Below are positions 45,540-57,423 of a DNA stretch of 64,000 nucleotides, one piece after another; position 1 is the stretch's first letter, and every line of letters begins with the position of its first letter. The notes under the pieces are model-generated. The model did not search any database. It was given only the letters and a program-made list of their open reading frames with translations, and had not been told where the DNA came from. Where the stretch lies: the NCBI GenBank assembly GCA_029582265.1, contig CM055821.1, positions 40,805,004 through 40,869,003 on the forward strand, given 5' to 3'. A program made the position numbers and the translations under genes. The DNA is from Zoroaster sp. YZ-2022. Its lineage: Eukaryota; Echinodermata; Asteroidea; Forcipulatida; Zoroasteridae.

Positions 45540-46229
45540 CCCCCTGAAGACTACATATTTGTAAAAAAAAATATAATTGTGTACATCTATTAAGATCAAG
45601 TACAATGGTAATAAACCAACTTGTGAAATATTCAGTTATGTGGGTTGAAATATTAAGAAGATGCTTCAAGCAGGTGTTGATAATCGACCCATTTCCATGT
45701 TAGAAAGGTAATGTCATAATTGAACTAAATAATACACATCTTATTATCTGAACTGGTAAAATATTGTAAGTATTTTATTTGACCCTTAGGTCTTGCATTC
45801 AAAAAGCCTCACTGGGGTAAAACAAAATGTCTTTCATTTTAATTTAAAAATTTCTGTCGCCTTTGCAATGGACAAAATCATCTCAGTATTGGCCAAAAAT
45901 TATGTCAATCACACTAGCGCTGTCGTATAAGTAAAGTAAGCTGTCGTAAAAGTAAACATAAGATTGGCCATCTCTAATTATAGCCCCATCTTTCTGGCCT
46001 ATATGACAATTGTAACTATGTCGGTCAGGTGCTTGGCTTTTATACAGATGGCATGACCGAGATTTCCAGCAAGGATAAGGGTGGGCGGGGACTATGGCCA
46101 AACCTTGATAAGTGTATTCCATTGAATGGTATTTGATACAAATTCACATCAAGTCAGTTTGGAAAGAATGTCGAACCCAACCGCCACTTGTGCAGTGTCT
46201 AAGCATACGACAAAATGGTCTACATCTCA
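45540..46229. other. No gene recognised
   Basis: AT-rich DNA before a LINE fragment; an open frame on the minus strand (45883-46122) shows no recognisable family. Confidence 0.35.
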
Positions 46230-46438
46230 CTGGATGTGCATACATTCATTGTTCAAAATCTCTCTTGGTTCTAAAGAATTTTGGAGAATTACTAACGAGG
46301 TTTTAAACCGTGGAAAGTCTCCAATTCCAACTCTTGACAATAGACCAGAAATTCTAACATCTTCCTCCGACAAAGCTTCTCTGCTCGCCAAGTTATTTAT
46401 TATTATTATTGTTGTTGTTGTTGTTGTTGTTGTTGTTA
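46230..46438 (+). pseudogene. LINE ORF2 fragment plus (ATT)n(GTT)n
   Basis: The plus frame reads GSKEFWRITNEVLNRGKSPI then LDNRPEILTSSSDKASLLAK. This is the pattern of the linker between endonuclease and reverse transcriptase in CR1-like LINEs (FW..N..L.....IP.L......S...KA). It stops at a TTATT/GTTGTT microsatellite (46396-46438). About 50 codons survive. Confidence 0.65.
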
Positions 46439-46599
46439 TTAAAGCGTAGTGGCATAATACATAATCAAGAAGGTGTCGCTGGGTTTCGGGGCAGGGAACC
46501 TGGGATGGACTCAATCACAATTTTATGTAATTAAAATTAACTAATTTAAATGATTAATTTAAATCAATTTGGCCCTTATTAATTATCTGCTAATTTATG

Positions 46600-48308
46600 T
46601 AATTGATATATTTTTTAATTACTGTTTCAGAGTAAACCTGTTCAGAAGAATCTATCCTATACGTTCGGGTTCAAATCCTTCTCCTAAAACTTAATTTTTT
46701 GACCAATGTTTATTGCTGCGATTAATCTAAAAGCATTCCTGCTAATTAACAGATGAAGCAACAGTCTAATGGGTAAGCACCCAGACATAGGTACAGTCGA
46801 CCCTGGGTGCAAATCCCAGCAGTGAAATGACAATTTCTTTTTCCATTTTAATTGGTTACGCAATCATGATTTATTTTAAGTAATTTAAAATTCAACTCCA
46901 AACATCAAAAGGATTGGTGGCGCAATCCAGAGTTCCTGGGGTTTCGGTGCTGGAGATCTGGGTTCGAAACCCATATGAACCAACGGTCTAATGTTAAGGC
47001 CACAAAGTTTGGTACAAGCGAATCCCAGCACTGGTCTGCCGTATTTCTTTTCCATTTTAAGTGGTTTTTCTGTCACGGTTTAGAATTAAATTCAATTCTA
47101 AATCGAATTAAATTCAGACCTAAATATCAAAAGGATTGGTGGAGCAATCAATTAGTATTGAGTTTCGATGCGAGCGACTCGAATCCTACTTGTCCCAATG
47201 TTATATTTTTAATTAATTACGCAATCACGTTTTATTTATAAGTAGTATTAAATTCATATGCATATACCAAGAGGAATCGTGGCGCAATCCAGTGGTGCTG
47301 GGTTTCGGTGCAAGAGACCTGGGTTCGAAACCCAGTGGCGACAGTGTTTTCGTTTTGAATGATTACGCAATCACGTTTTATTTATCAGTAGTATTAAATT
47401 CGCCATTTACCAAGAGGATTGGTAGCGCAATCTGTGACCGCTGTGCTGCGGTCCAGGCGAACCGGGTTCAAAACACTTTAGCGCCATTGCTTTAGTTTTA
47501 AATAATTACGCAATCACGTTTTATTTATAAGTAGTATTGAATTCAACTGCACATACCAAGAGGATTGGTGGCGCAATCTGTTGGCACTGTGTTGCGGTCC
47601 AGGCGAACCGGGTTCGAAAAAGCACCGGGTTCGAAACACGTTGGCGCCATTACTTTAGTTTTAAATAATTACGCAATCACGTTGTATTTATAAGTAGTAT
47701 TAAATTCAACTACACGAAACAAGAGGAATCTTGGCGCAATCCAGTGGTACTGGGTTTCGGTACAGGAGAACTGGGTTCGAAACCAAGTGGCGACAACGTT
47801 TTCGTTTTGAATGATTACGCAATCACGTTTTATTTATCAGTAGTATTAAATTCGCCATTTACCAAGAGGATTGGTAGCGCAATCTGTGACCGCTGTGCTG
47901 CGGTCCAGGCGAACCGGGTTCAAAACACTTTAGCGCCATTGCTTTAGTTTTAAATAATTACGCAATCACGTTTTATTTATAAGTAGTATTGAATTCAACT
48001 GTACATACCAAGAAGAATCTTGGCGCAATCCAGTGGTGCTGGGTTTCGGTGCAGCAGACCTGGGTTCGAAACCCAGTGGCGACAATATTTTAGTTTTGAA
48101 TGATTACGCAATCAAGATTTATTTAAGTAGTTTTAAATTCAACTCCAAATACCAACAGGATAAATGGCGCAAGCCGTTAGTCCACTGGTCTGTCAATTGC
48201 GGCAGTTCCAGGCTGGTACGTCCGGGTTCGAATCCTGCTCCTGAAACACAGAGACATGGCAGCTGCTGGCTGCGGCAATGGCTTGGGGACCGCCATGTCT
48301 CTCCTGAA
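46600..48308 (+). mobile_element. Left arm of giant foldback: tandem tRNA-like units
   Basis: About 11-12 units of roughly 145 bp. A typical unit has TGGCGCAATCCAGTGG (A-box/D-arm-like), GGTTTC..GAGACC (six-pair anticodon-like stem with a seven-base loop) and CTGGGTTCGAAACCCAG (perfect T-arm with B box), then a spacer with ATTACGCAATCACGTTTTAT and AGTAGTATTAAATTC. The acceptor stem does not pair, so these are tRNA-like rather than tRNA genes. One unit near 47600-47640 has two GGGTTCGAAA boxes. The order matches the right arm in reverse, except for one extra unit here: 47395-47540 is nearly identical to 47820-47985. The innermost part (48165-48308) is a GC-rich block containing CAGCTGCTGGCTGCGGCAAT. 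Confidence 0.85.
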
Positions 48309-48487
48309 GGTTAGAGCGTGGAGGAAATGTACGGACGGGGGAGAAAAGGAGGGACCGGAGGTAGCGACCTCCCAGAAGGGTGCTAAGGTGATCACCATGC
48401 CGGGGTGTCCCGGACTTTGAGTCATCCTAATACCTGGTCGACACTCTGACTAACTCTCCGGACTTTTTTACAATATATATATATATA

Positions 48488-48540
<53 letters not shown>

Positions 48541-48541
48541 A

Positions 48542-48575
<34 letters not shown>

Positions 48576-48599
48576 ATTATGTATATGTATATGTATAAT

Positions 48600-48656
<57 letters not shown>

Positions 48657-48670
48657 ATATATATATATAG

Positions 48671-49394
48671 AACACATTTGAGTCGCCTATCTTTCCAACT
48701 TTTTAAGAAAATCAATATTTTATAAACAAATATAGGTAAAATTTCAAAATGTTAAACTTGTCCAAACAGGCTGTAACTTGGTGGCTGTATTCTGCAGACA
48801 CATTGGTTCATTCTGTGTAATTTTGAAGCAAATCGGAGAAAAAAAAATTTCGAGGTGAAAAAAACGACAATGCTTACCACTTGTCGTTTTTTCCAAATTT
48901 GGCCTAAAAATGACATTTTTTCAAAATGATTAATACTTGCTGGAGAGACGTAACAGAGTGCCTAGAACACATTTGTGGTAATTTGAATCGCCTATCTTTC
49001 CAACTTTTTAAGAAAATCAATATTTTATGAACAAATATAGGTAAAATTTCAAAATTTTAAACTTGTCCAAACAGGCCGTAACTTGGTGGCTGTATTCTGC
49101 AGACACATTGGTTCATTCTGTGTAATTTTGAAGCAAATCGGAGACAATTTTAATTCGAGGTGAAAAAAACGACAATGCTACCCTTGTCGTTTTTTCCAAA
49201 TTTAACCTAAAAATGACAATTTTCAAAATGATTAATACTTGCTGGAGAGACGTAACAGAGTGCCTAGAACACATTTGTGGTAATTTGAGTCGCCTATCTT
49301 TCCAACTTTTAAGAAAATCAATATTTTATGAACAAATATAAAAAAATTTCAAAATTTTAAACTTGTCCAAACAGCCTGTAACTTGGTGGCTGTA
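48671..49394 (-). repeat. Satellite units, minus orientation
   Basis: About 2.4 units of the roughly 300-bp repeat in reverse orientation: GAGTCGCCTATCTTTCCAAC, CTGTATTCTGCAGACACATT, CTTGCTGGAGAGACGTAACA. The strand switch is near 49395, where TTTTGCCATATTTTCCATAA begins the plus orientation. Confidence 0.9.
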
Positions 49395-50346
49395 ATTTTG
49401 CCATATTTTCCATAAAATATTGATTTTCTTAAAAGTTGGAAAACGACTCAATACAAATAGATTCTTCAAAAATAGTTCTAGGCACTATCAGCTATCACAG
49501 AAAAATGTCATTAACCAAATTAAAAACGACAAGGGTAAGCATTGTCGTTTTTTTCACCTCGAAAAAATTGTCTCCGATTCGCTTCAAATTTACACAGAAT
49601 GAACTGTGTCTGCAGAATACAGCCACCAGTTACAACCTGGGACTGGTTTAAAATTTGGTAATTTACCCATATTTTCATAAAATATTGATTTTTGTAAAAA
49701 GTTGGAAATAGGCGACTCAAATACGAAAATGGGTTCTGGGCACTCTATTAAGTCTCTCAGCAAGTATCAAGCATTTTGAAAAAATGTCATTAGGCCAAAT
49801 TTGCAAAAAAACGACAAGGGGTAAGCATTGTCGGTTTTCACCTCGAAAAAAATTGTCTCCGATTCGCTTCAAATTGTTACAGAATGAACCTCTGTGTCTG
49901 CAGAATACAGCCACCAGTTACAGCCTATTTGGACTAGTTTAAAATTTGGTAATTTTACCCATATTTCATAAAATATTGATTTTCTTAAAGTTGGAAAGAC
50001 AAACGACTCAAATTACGAAATGGGTTCTAGGCACTCTATTACGTCTCTCCAGCAAGTATCAAGCATTTTGAAAAATGTCATTTTTAGGCCAAATTTGCAA
50101 AAAACGACAAGGGGTAAGCATTGTCGTTTTTTTCACCTCGAAAAAAAATTGTCTCCGATTCGCTTCAAATTTACACAGAATGAACCAATGTGTCTGCAGA
50201 ATACAGCCACCGAGTTACAGCCTATTTGGACTAGTTTAAAATTTGGTAATTTTACCCATATTTTTTCATAAAATATTGATTTTCTTAAAAAGTTGGAAAG
50301 ACAGGCGACTCAAATTACGAAAAATAGGTTCTAGGCACTCTATTAA
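49395..50346 (+). repeat. Satellite units left of the piggyBac
   Basis: About three plus-orientation units with GCATTGTCGTTTTTTTCACC, TGTCTGCAGAATACAGCCAC and GGTTCTAGGCACTCTATTAA. The array is cut at its TATTAA by the piggyBac and resumes at 54252. Confidence 0.95.
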
Positions 50347-50611
50347 CCCTATCCATACCGCGGGCGCCAAATGGCACATATTTGTGGTCATTGTTCCAGA
50401 CCAGGGGATACAAATGGCACCTTTGCAAACGTATTATTTTACGACCGGCGGAGCTAATTGGTCCCAGCCAAAATGCTTAGGCGAATTTCATGACGGTCGC
50501 CCTCTATCGACGATTTAATTAATCCGCGTATCGTTAGCGTCCCCAGCCAGCGCGTTATATTCAAACGAAAAAGTGGCTGCGGGATAGTGGCTGCCGAATC
50601 GAAACTTAATC

Positions 50612-53036
50612 ATGGACAGCGATAGAAATGCTGCCATTTTGGCAGAGATATTTGATGATAGTGACTCGGAAATGGAGATCGACACGGAGAATGATGAAAG
50701 CACCGATGATCAGGGTGATGATGAATCCTCAAGCGAAGGCGAAAAAGGACATTCGAGCGACGTGGATCCGCACGGTCAGGTATTTATATTACTGTAGGTC
50801 ATGACCGTATAACATTAGTTAGCATGGTTAGGCACTACCCTTTTAACATCAGTTTTTAATTTGATTTTGGAGAATAGCTTCATTTTAAGCTGTATGCAAC
50901 GAATTTAACATTGAGTGTAGATAAATGCCAGTTATATTTTACGTATGCTCTTTTCCGCGTAATTTCATGTTTGACGAGATCGTGAGTAAACTATTGCCCC
51001 CCCAACAAAAAAACCACACCAAACATCTATAGGCCTACTCTAAATAAATGGCCGCCAATTTAAAAAGCCAAGATGGCCACCATTGGCGGCCATGTTGGAT
51101 TAAAAGATTTATCACGTGATTATGTTATTAATTTATGTATTCAAAATATAGAAGACGGCGTGTAACATGTTATTAAAGACGAAATATATGCAATTGCATT
51201 ATTTTTGCATGACACTAAAAAACAAATGGATATTTAATTACATTACAACTGTTGCCATGATAACTGTGGACCTTCCCCCCAAATTAAAATTATTGTATTA
51301 CGAGATTATAAAAAAAGTCCCCAAAATTTCATCAATCTGTTCATCAAAAAACAGCGGAAATAGTGCCAATTTTAGGCACACTTTTCATAAATTATACTGT
51401 GTGATAGACGAAAAGCACCCTCATGCATTTTGTCTCTTCCCTTCCGCAGAAAAATGCCAAATCCAGATGGAAGAAAACAGACTTCAGATCGGGTTGGAAA
51501 GAGATCAGTCATCTCAACAGGAAGCCGATGCAATTCACCGGAAGCTCTGGTCCTGCAGGTGACTTCTCAGGCCTTTCTGAAGTACAGGTATTCCAGTTGT
51601 TCTTCTGCAGTGCCGTCTGGGATCTGCTTGTAGACGAAACAAACCGCTACGCAGAGCAAACTGTTTCAGAAACCTCCTGGACCCCCACTCACTCGAATGA
51701 AATGATGGCATTTGTAGCGCTACTGCTTGCTATGGGCATCAACAAGTCGCCTCAGTACAGTATGTACTGGTCAACAGATGAAGTTCTACGGATGTCATTT
51801 TATCCATCCATAATGTCAAGAAATAGATTTATTTCCATTCTGCGATTTGTTCACCTCTCCGACAACCGGTTGCCTGAACCAGCCTCTGGATGTGACAAGC
51901 TTAAGAAAGTTAGGCCTTTGCTGAATGTCCTCCTCCCCAAATTTCGCAGCCTTTATTACCCTGGACAGAACCTATCTCCTGATGAGAGTATGCTCAAATT
52001 TAAGGGACGCATCGGGTTTCTACAGTACATGCCCAGAAAACCGGTCAAATGGGGAATTAAGGCATTCTCTTTGAACGAGTCAGAGACGGGTTACACCTAT
52101 TCGTGGATGCTGTACACAGGAGCTGCTGCCAAGGAGACAACAACTTCAAGAAGGCTACATGTACATGTAGATACCGAATCATCCCCCTCAAAGTGCCATC
52201 CCTCTGACCTAACCATCCCAGGAGAAGTCGTCGTTGAACTTCTAAATGGACTTGAACATAAAGGACATGTAATTTATTGTGATAATTACTTTAACAGACC
52301 AGCTCTGGTATCCAAACTGTCTCAATTAGGATTTGGATGTTGTGGTCCAGTGCGTTATACTGCACAGGAATACCGAATGCAGCCCACCCAAAGACAAATA
52401 GAATGAAAAAGGAGATAACCCAAAATTTTATGAGAAGGCTGGTCAGTTATGCATTGTTTGGCATGATAACAAAATGTTGTACTCTAACAAATGTAGGTGA
52501 TTGCCAAGTAATTACAAAACAAAATCGGTGTAAGAAGAGCGAAAGTGGATTTCGTGAAATTGCTAAGCCCAAATCTATAGATAACTACAACAAATTCATG
52601 GGAGGAACCGATCTCGCTAATCAAATTTTTCAGTACTACACACATACACAGAAGTTTGAAATGGTGGAAACAGTGTTTTTCAGTATGTTGAACATATCCA
52701 TGCTCAATGCCACGGTAATTTTCAACAGCATACCAACAAACAAGCATGTCAGTAATCTTGACTTCCGTCTTCAAGTCATAGACAGGCCTACTCACAGGTT
52801 GGGAACGTAATACAATGCTGCGTTTTACACGATCCAATGCGAATAACCTTCCTGTTCGGCTGATGGAGAAAATGCATTATCCTGGCAAAACCCTTCCGGA
52901 AGAAAACGTGACTGCATTGTTTGTAGCAACCGGCGATTACACAATAGAAAACAAACGAGAATGATATGTAATCAATGTACATATCCGATGTGCGTAGTTC
53001 CTTGCTTTGAGAAATACCATACTTTGCACTTTGCAT
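50612..53036 (+). pseudogene. piggyBac transposase, two exons, frameshifted
   Basis: Exon 1 (50612-50779; MDSDRNAAILAEIFDDSDSE, acidic) ends CAG/GTATTT; exon 2 begins at 51450 after CTTCCCTTCCGCAG in the same phase. Exon 2 encodes FTGSSGPAG, WDLLVDETNRYA, FRSLYYPGQNLSPDESMLKF with KGR (first catalytic Asp), GHVIYCDNYFNRPALV (second), then YNKFMGGTDLANQIFQYY (third) and a C-terminal zinc-binding cysteine cluster, CIVCSNRR ... CNQCTYPMCVVPCF. The long frame ends at 52406; frameshifts near 52385-52500 and about 52800-52880 break the C-terminal part. The family enzyme excises and inserts at TTAA. This copy should be inactive although its catalytic Asp codons remain. MGGTDLANQ has N where MGGVDLADQ is usual. 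Confidence 0.92.
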
Positions 53037-53290
53037 AAATTGCAAACAACCTATTTTGAGATAACCGACTTGCCAACAACAAATTATTGTTGTGGTAAGC
53101 AGACACCTTAGATTTATGTGTAAACTATATTAACGAGCATAATTATTCAACCTTACTGTTCAAAATAGAGTGCAATCGCCGGTGAATGTATTTTCATAAA
53201 AATTATAACCAAAAAGTGGATTTGTTATTGTAAATTAATCAGTTTTGTTGGCCACTCTTTGTACACATTCGAATCTCCATCACTCTTGGC

Positions 53291-53406
53291 TCCCCTCCCC
53301 CCCTCCCCCCCCTCCCCCCCTCCCCGCCCCCTCCCCCTATTCAATGTTGGTCAACAACTGTGTTCGTGTGCCCACAATCCCAACCAACATTGAATGGGGG
53401 GGGGGG
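53291..53406. repeat. C-run / G-run hairpin inside the piggyBac
   Basis: A nearly pure C/T tract (53291-53338) leads into ATTCAATGTTGG, a 33-base loop, and CCAACATTGAAT with about 11 G. The two sides can pair into a long hairpin; the tract may also form triplex or G-quadruplex structures. Confidence 0.75.
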
Positions 53407-53439
53407 TCATTTTGATTGAATGTCCTTCAATCAATAGAT

Positions 53440-54030
53440 AGATAGTTCAGAATGGCGTAAACATTATGTTAGAAATTGTAAATGTGTCCCAGTATTCAAT
53501 AAGGCTCTTACTCAGAAACAGATTAATCTGATAGAAAGTAGAATTATCCTTGTTGATTATGTATCTTACAACCAGCCCTATCAGTATGTAAATTTCAAAC
53601 CCTGGAAGTGAGAAGACCCAATATCTGTGTTGATTTTGCCACTGTTTTAGCTAGCCATCCTCAGTATCAAAATTGGCTCCCTTTGAAAAATCCTGTTGAC
53701 TGTTTTTTGAGACAAAAGGTTAAATATCAACAGTGTTTCTGTAAAACTCAGAGATTTCGTAACAGTGCCATTCCGTATTTTATTAATCTAATTAACACTA
53801 CAACACACATAAATTATTACATTATTTAGCCACATTTTTAATTTCTTAATTATTTTATTAGACCTGTTTTAGCGTGTTTGTATGTATATACATTTAAAAT
53901 TTTGAAATTGTAATTGTTTTATTTTAATTGTATTAATTGTAACACATTGTAAAAAGTGCACACAATTCAGCCTTTGGCTGCCATGTGACATTTTTAGTGT
54001 AATAAACCATCAATGAATGAATGAAATCAT
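53440..54030 (+). pseudogene. LINE 3' end nested in the piggyBac
   Basis: The plus frame 53608-53829 has LASHPQYQNWLPLKNPVDCF and RFRNSAIPYFINLIN near its stop, the C-terminal signature of CR1/L2-like ORF2 proteins. A non-coding tail ends in AATAAACCATCAATGAATGA, a poly(A)-like signal and short GAAT repeats. Heavily 5'-truncated; boundaries are approximate. Confidence 0.65.
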
Positions 54031-54251
54031 GCAAAGTTTCAAATCTTCCAAATGTTATTTGTAATACTTAAAGCTGCATGCTGTACAGTGGAATTGCACA
54101 CATGTGCTGGTACATTAACTACAGACTGTAGAGTGGTGGCGCTCTTCATTAGAAGCCACCAGAATTACTATGGTAAACAAGGGATTATCTGCACCAGTAT
54201 TTACTTGGTATGGAAAGTCACACTGTGAAAAATGGGCTGGTACTGAAAGGG

Positions 54252-56070
54252 TTAAGTCTCTCCAGCAAGTATCAAGCATTTTGAAAAAATGTCATTTTTA
54301 GGCCAAATTTGCAAAAAACGACATTGTCGTTTTTTTTCACCTCGAAAAAAAAATTTCTCCGATTCGCTTCAAATTTACACAGAATGAACCAATGTGTCTG
54401 CAGAATACAGCCACCGAGTTACAGCCTATTTGGACTAGTTTAAAATTTGGTAATTTTACCCATATTTTTTCATAAAATATTGATTTTCTTAAAAAGTTGG
54501 AAAGATAGGCGACTCAAATTACGAAAAATGGGTTCTAGGCACTCTATTTAGTCTCTCCAGCAAGTATCAAGCATTTTGAAAAAATGTCATTTTTAGGCCA
54601 AATTTTGAAAAAACGTTTTTTTTTCACCTCGAAAAAAAATTGTCTCCGATTCGCTTCAAATTTACACAGAATGAACCTCTGTGTCTGCAGAATACAGCCA
54701 CCGAGTTACAGCCTATTTGGACTAGTTTAAAATTTCGTAATTTTACCCATATTTTTCATAAAATATTGATTTTCTTAAAAAGTTGGAAAGATAGGCGACT
54801 CAAATTACGAAAAATGGGTTCTAGGCACTCTATTAAGTCTCTCCAGCAAGTATCAAGCATTTTGAAAAAATGTCATTTTTAGGCCAAATTTGACAAGGGT
54901 AAGCATTGTCGTTTTTTTTCACCTCGAAAAAAAATTGTCTCCGATTCGCTTCAAATTTACACAGAATGAACCAATGTGTCTGCAGAATACAGCCACCGAG
55001 TTACAGCCTATTTGGACTAGTTTAAAATTTGGTAATTTTACCCATATTTTTTCATAAAATATTGATTTTCTTAAAAAGTTGGAAAGATAGGCGACTCAAA
55101 TTACGAAAAATGGGTTCTAGGCACTCTATTAAGTCTCTCCAGCAAGTATCAAGCATTTTGAAAAAATGTCATTTTTAGGCCAAATTTGCAAAAAACGACA
55201 AGGGGTAAGTAAGCATTGTCGTTTTTTTTTCACCTCGAAAAAAAATTGTCTCCGATTCGCTTCAAATTTACACAGAATGAACCAATGTGTCTGCAGAATA
55301 CAGCCACCGAGTTACAGCCTATTTGGACTAGTTTAAAATTTCGTAATTTTACCCATATTTTTCATAAAATATTGATTTTCTTAAAAAGTTGGAAAGATAG
55401 GCGACTCAAATTACGAAAAATGGGTTCTAGGCACTCTATTAAGTCTCTCCAGCAAGTATCAAGCATTTTGAAAAAATGTCATTTTTAGGCCAAATTTGCA
55501 AAAAACGACAAGGGGTAAGCATTGTCGTTTTTTTTCACCTCGAAAAAAAATTGTCTCCGATTCGCTTCAAATTTACACAGAATGAACCAATGTGTCTGCA
55601 GAATACAGCCACCGAGTTACAGCCTATTTGGACTAGTTTAAAATTTGGTAATTTTACCCATATTTTTTCATAAAATATTGATTTTCTTAAAAAGTTGGAA
55701 AGATAGGCGACTCAAATTACGAAAAATGGGTTCTACGCACTCTATTTAGTCTCTCCAGCAAGTATCAAGCATTTTGAAAAAATGTCATTTTTAGGCCAAA
55801 TTTTGAAAAAACGTTTTTTTCACCTCGAAAAAAAATTGTCTCCGATTCGCTTCAAATTTACACAGAATGAACCTCTGTGTCTGCAGAATACAGCCACCGA
55901 GTTACAGCCTATTTGGACTAGTTTAAAATTTCGTAATTTTACCCATATTTTTCATAAAATATTGATTTTCTTAAAAAGTTGGAAAGATAGGCGACTCAAA
56001 TTACGAAAAATGGGTTCTAGGCACTCTATTAAGTCTCTCCAGCAAATATCAAGCATTTTGACAAATTGGG
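54252..56070 (+). repeat. Satellite units right of the piggyBac
   Basis: Six units, period about 297-310 bp (GGTTCTAGGCACTCTATTAA spacing), more homogeneous than the left part. Open frames here (such as FTQNEPLCLQNTATELQPI) are periodic by-products. The array ends in a G-run at about 56067-56080. Confidence 0.95.
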
Positions 56071-56301
56071 GGGGGGGGGGAATCTGCACTCTCTCTCAAA
56101 AATATAATAACATAAATTATTGTATATATATATATTGTAAAAAAGTGCGGAGAGTTAGTCAGAGTGTCGACCAGGTATTAGGATGACTCAAAGTCCGGGA
56201 CACCCCGGCATGGTGATCACCTTAGCACCCTTCTGGGAGGTCGCTACCCTCCCGGTCCCTCCTTTTCTCCCCCGTCCGTACATTTCCTCCACGCTCTAAC
56301 C

Positions 56302-57060
56302 TTTATGGGCGGCCAAAAGGGCCAAAATTAAAAAAATTTCCAACATAGACATTAAGAAGCCCACAAAGGACAAAAAACAGCCAAAGAACAAAATTATCAA
56401 TATAAAGACAAATTAAAATGGCAAGAAGACAAATTTTTATAAAGACAAAAACAAAATCAAACAAAGGACGAAACGACAAGAGGACAAATTTACAAAAAGA
56501 CAAAGTCAAAATCAAACAAAGGACAAAACGACAAGAGGACAAATTTTCAAAAAGACGAAGTCAAAATCAAGCAAAGGACAAAACGACAAAAGGACAAATT
56601 TACAAAAGGACAAAGCCAAAACTAAACAACCGAAAGACTAACGCTAGTCGAATACAGACGTTGTTTGGCAAAACCATAAAGGACAGTCACACACACAAGG
56701 ACGTTTTCCCAATCGAACAAAGGACGATCGCGAGAGGACAAACTTGTTATGTCTAACTAATGTTTGAACGCTGGGGGCGCTGGCGCTACATGTATCCTGG
56801 CCCTGCCTAGCCTGCTGGCTGCATGCGCTCAGCGCCTAGAGCGCCGGCCTGGGTCGTCTGGGTGCGCTGCCTGCATGCCGTAATGGCGGCTCGCGTTGTC
56901 GCTGCTGATGTTGTCATCAGGAATATACGAAGCCGAGTTGATCGACTGCATGCATCCATTGCAAATGGCGATAATACTGTAGGTATTATTCACTACAGGT
57001 TGGATAGTCTAGCTGTGCAGGGATATTTTGCAATATCGGGAATATCTTCCAGATTATGAA
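56302..57060 (+). mobile_element. Inner arm (left) of the giant foldback
   Basis: About 760 bp inverted relative to 58973-59715. The outer part starts TTTATGGGCGGCCAAAAGGG and continues with tandem units of about 55 bp based on AAAGGACAAAACGACAAGAG; the inner part is GC-rich, from GGGGGCGCTGGCGCTACATG to TTCCAGATTATGAA. It carries the first part of the 119-codon frame found on the right arm, here disrupted by an extra four bases near 57011. Confidence 0.88.
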
Positions 57061-57423
57061 AAGGAATGGAACTGTCGTTAGTGGGCGGGACCTCGGCTTG
57101 GACGAGGAGGTTCCTCAGGCTAGGAGGGCATGTCCACACCATTTACCTCCATGGTCTCAACATACAGGAAGGGAATGACTAATTTACCCTTTTTTCTTTC
57201 CCCAAAGAAAATTTGTTACATTTATTTTACTTTTATATTACATTTGTTCTACATTTGTTTTGTTTGTTACAGTAGTTTATTTTTGTCATTTTTGCTTAAT
57301 TTACACCCCCTGAAAAAACAAGCTACATACATAAACACACTGTAAGAGAGGAAGTTAGTCAGGTGTGAAAAAAAGAAGACAGAAAAAGCAGAGTAGGAAC
57401 TGGTCCTGGGACCACACAAAGGA

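Larger units (their letters stand above)
50347..54251 (+). mobile_element. Full-length piggyBac element, TTAA target duplication
   Basis: TTAA at 50343-50346 then CCCTATCCATACCGCGGG; the right end, as reverse complement, is CCCTTTCAGTACCAGCCC followed by TTAA at 54252-54255. The flanking bases are the interrupted satellite (GGCACTCTA / GTCTCTCCAGC). Intact satellite units near 54830 and 55130 show the empty site with a single TTAA. The 3,905-bp element contains a decayed transposase gene and a nested LINE 3' end. Confidence 0.95.
48309..56301. mobile_element. Foldback element with satellite arms inserted in the left arm
   Basis: Terminal inverted repeats of about 168 bp: 48309-48476 (GGTTAGAGCGTGGAGGAAAT...) and 56134-56301 (...CTCCACGCTCTAACC). 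Inside each end lies a TA/GTATAT simple repeat (long on the left, 48470-48668; short on the right), then arrays of a roughly 300-bp satellite pointing in opposite directions, switching near 49395. Comparing with the uninterrupted right arm (around 59700-59725), removing 48309-56301 restores the junction to within about 2 bp, so this is a later insertion. Without the piggyBac it is about 4.1 kb. No transposase of its own. Confidence 0.85.

Noticed and set aside
46600..48308. Genuine tRNA gene cluster
   Set aside because: A and B boxes and T-arms are present, but acceptor stems do not pair and the units sit in transposon-like inverted arms.
48468..48677. Minus-strand open frame of alternating Tyr, Ile and Thr
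   Set aside because: Translation of a (GTATAT)n microsatellite.
51167..51449. Upstream extension of the piggyBac open frame as coding
   Set aside because: It lies in the predicted intron; exon 2 starts at 51450 after a good acceptor and in phase with exon 1.
54640..56186. Repeated open frames with FTQNEPLCLQNTATELQPIWT
   Set aside because: By-products of the roughly 300-bp satellite; the frames follow the array and have no independent coding evidence.
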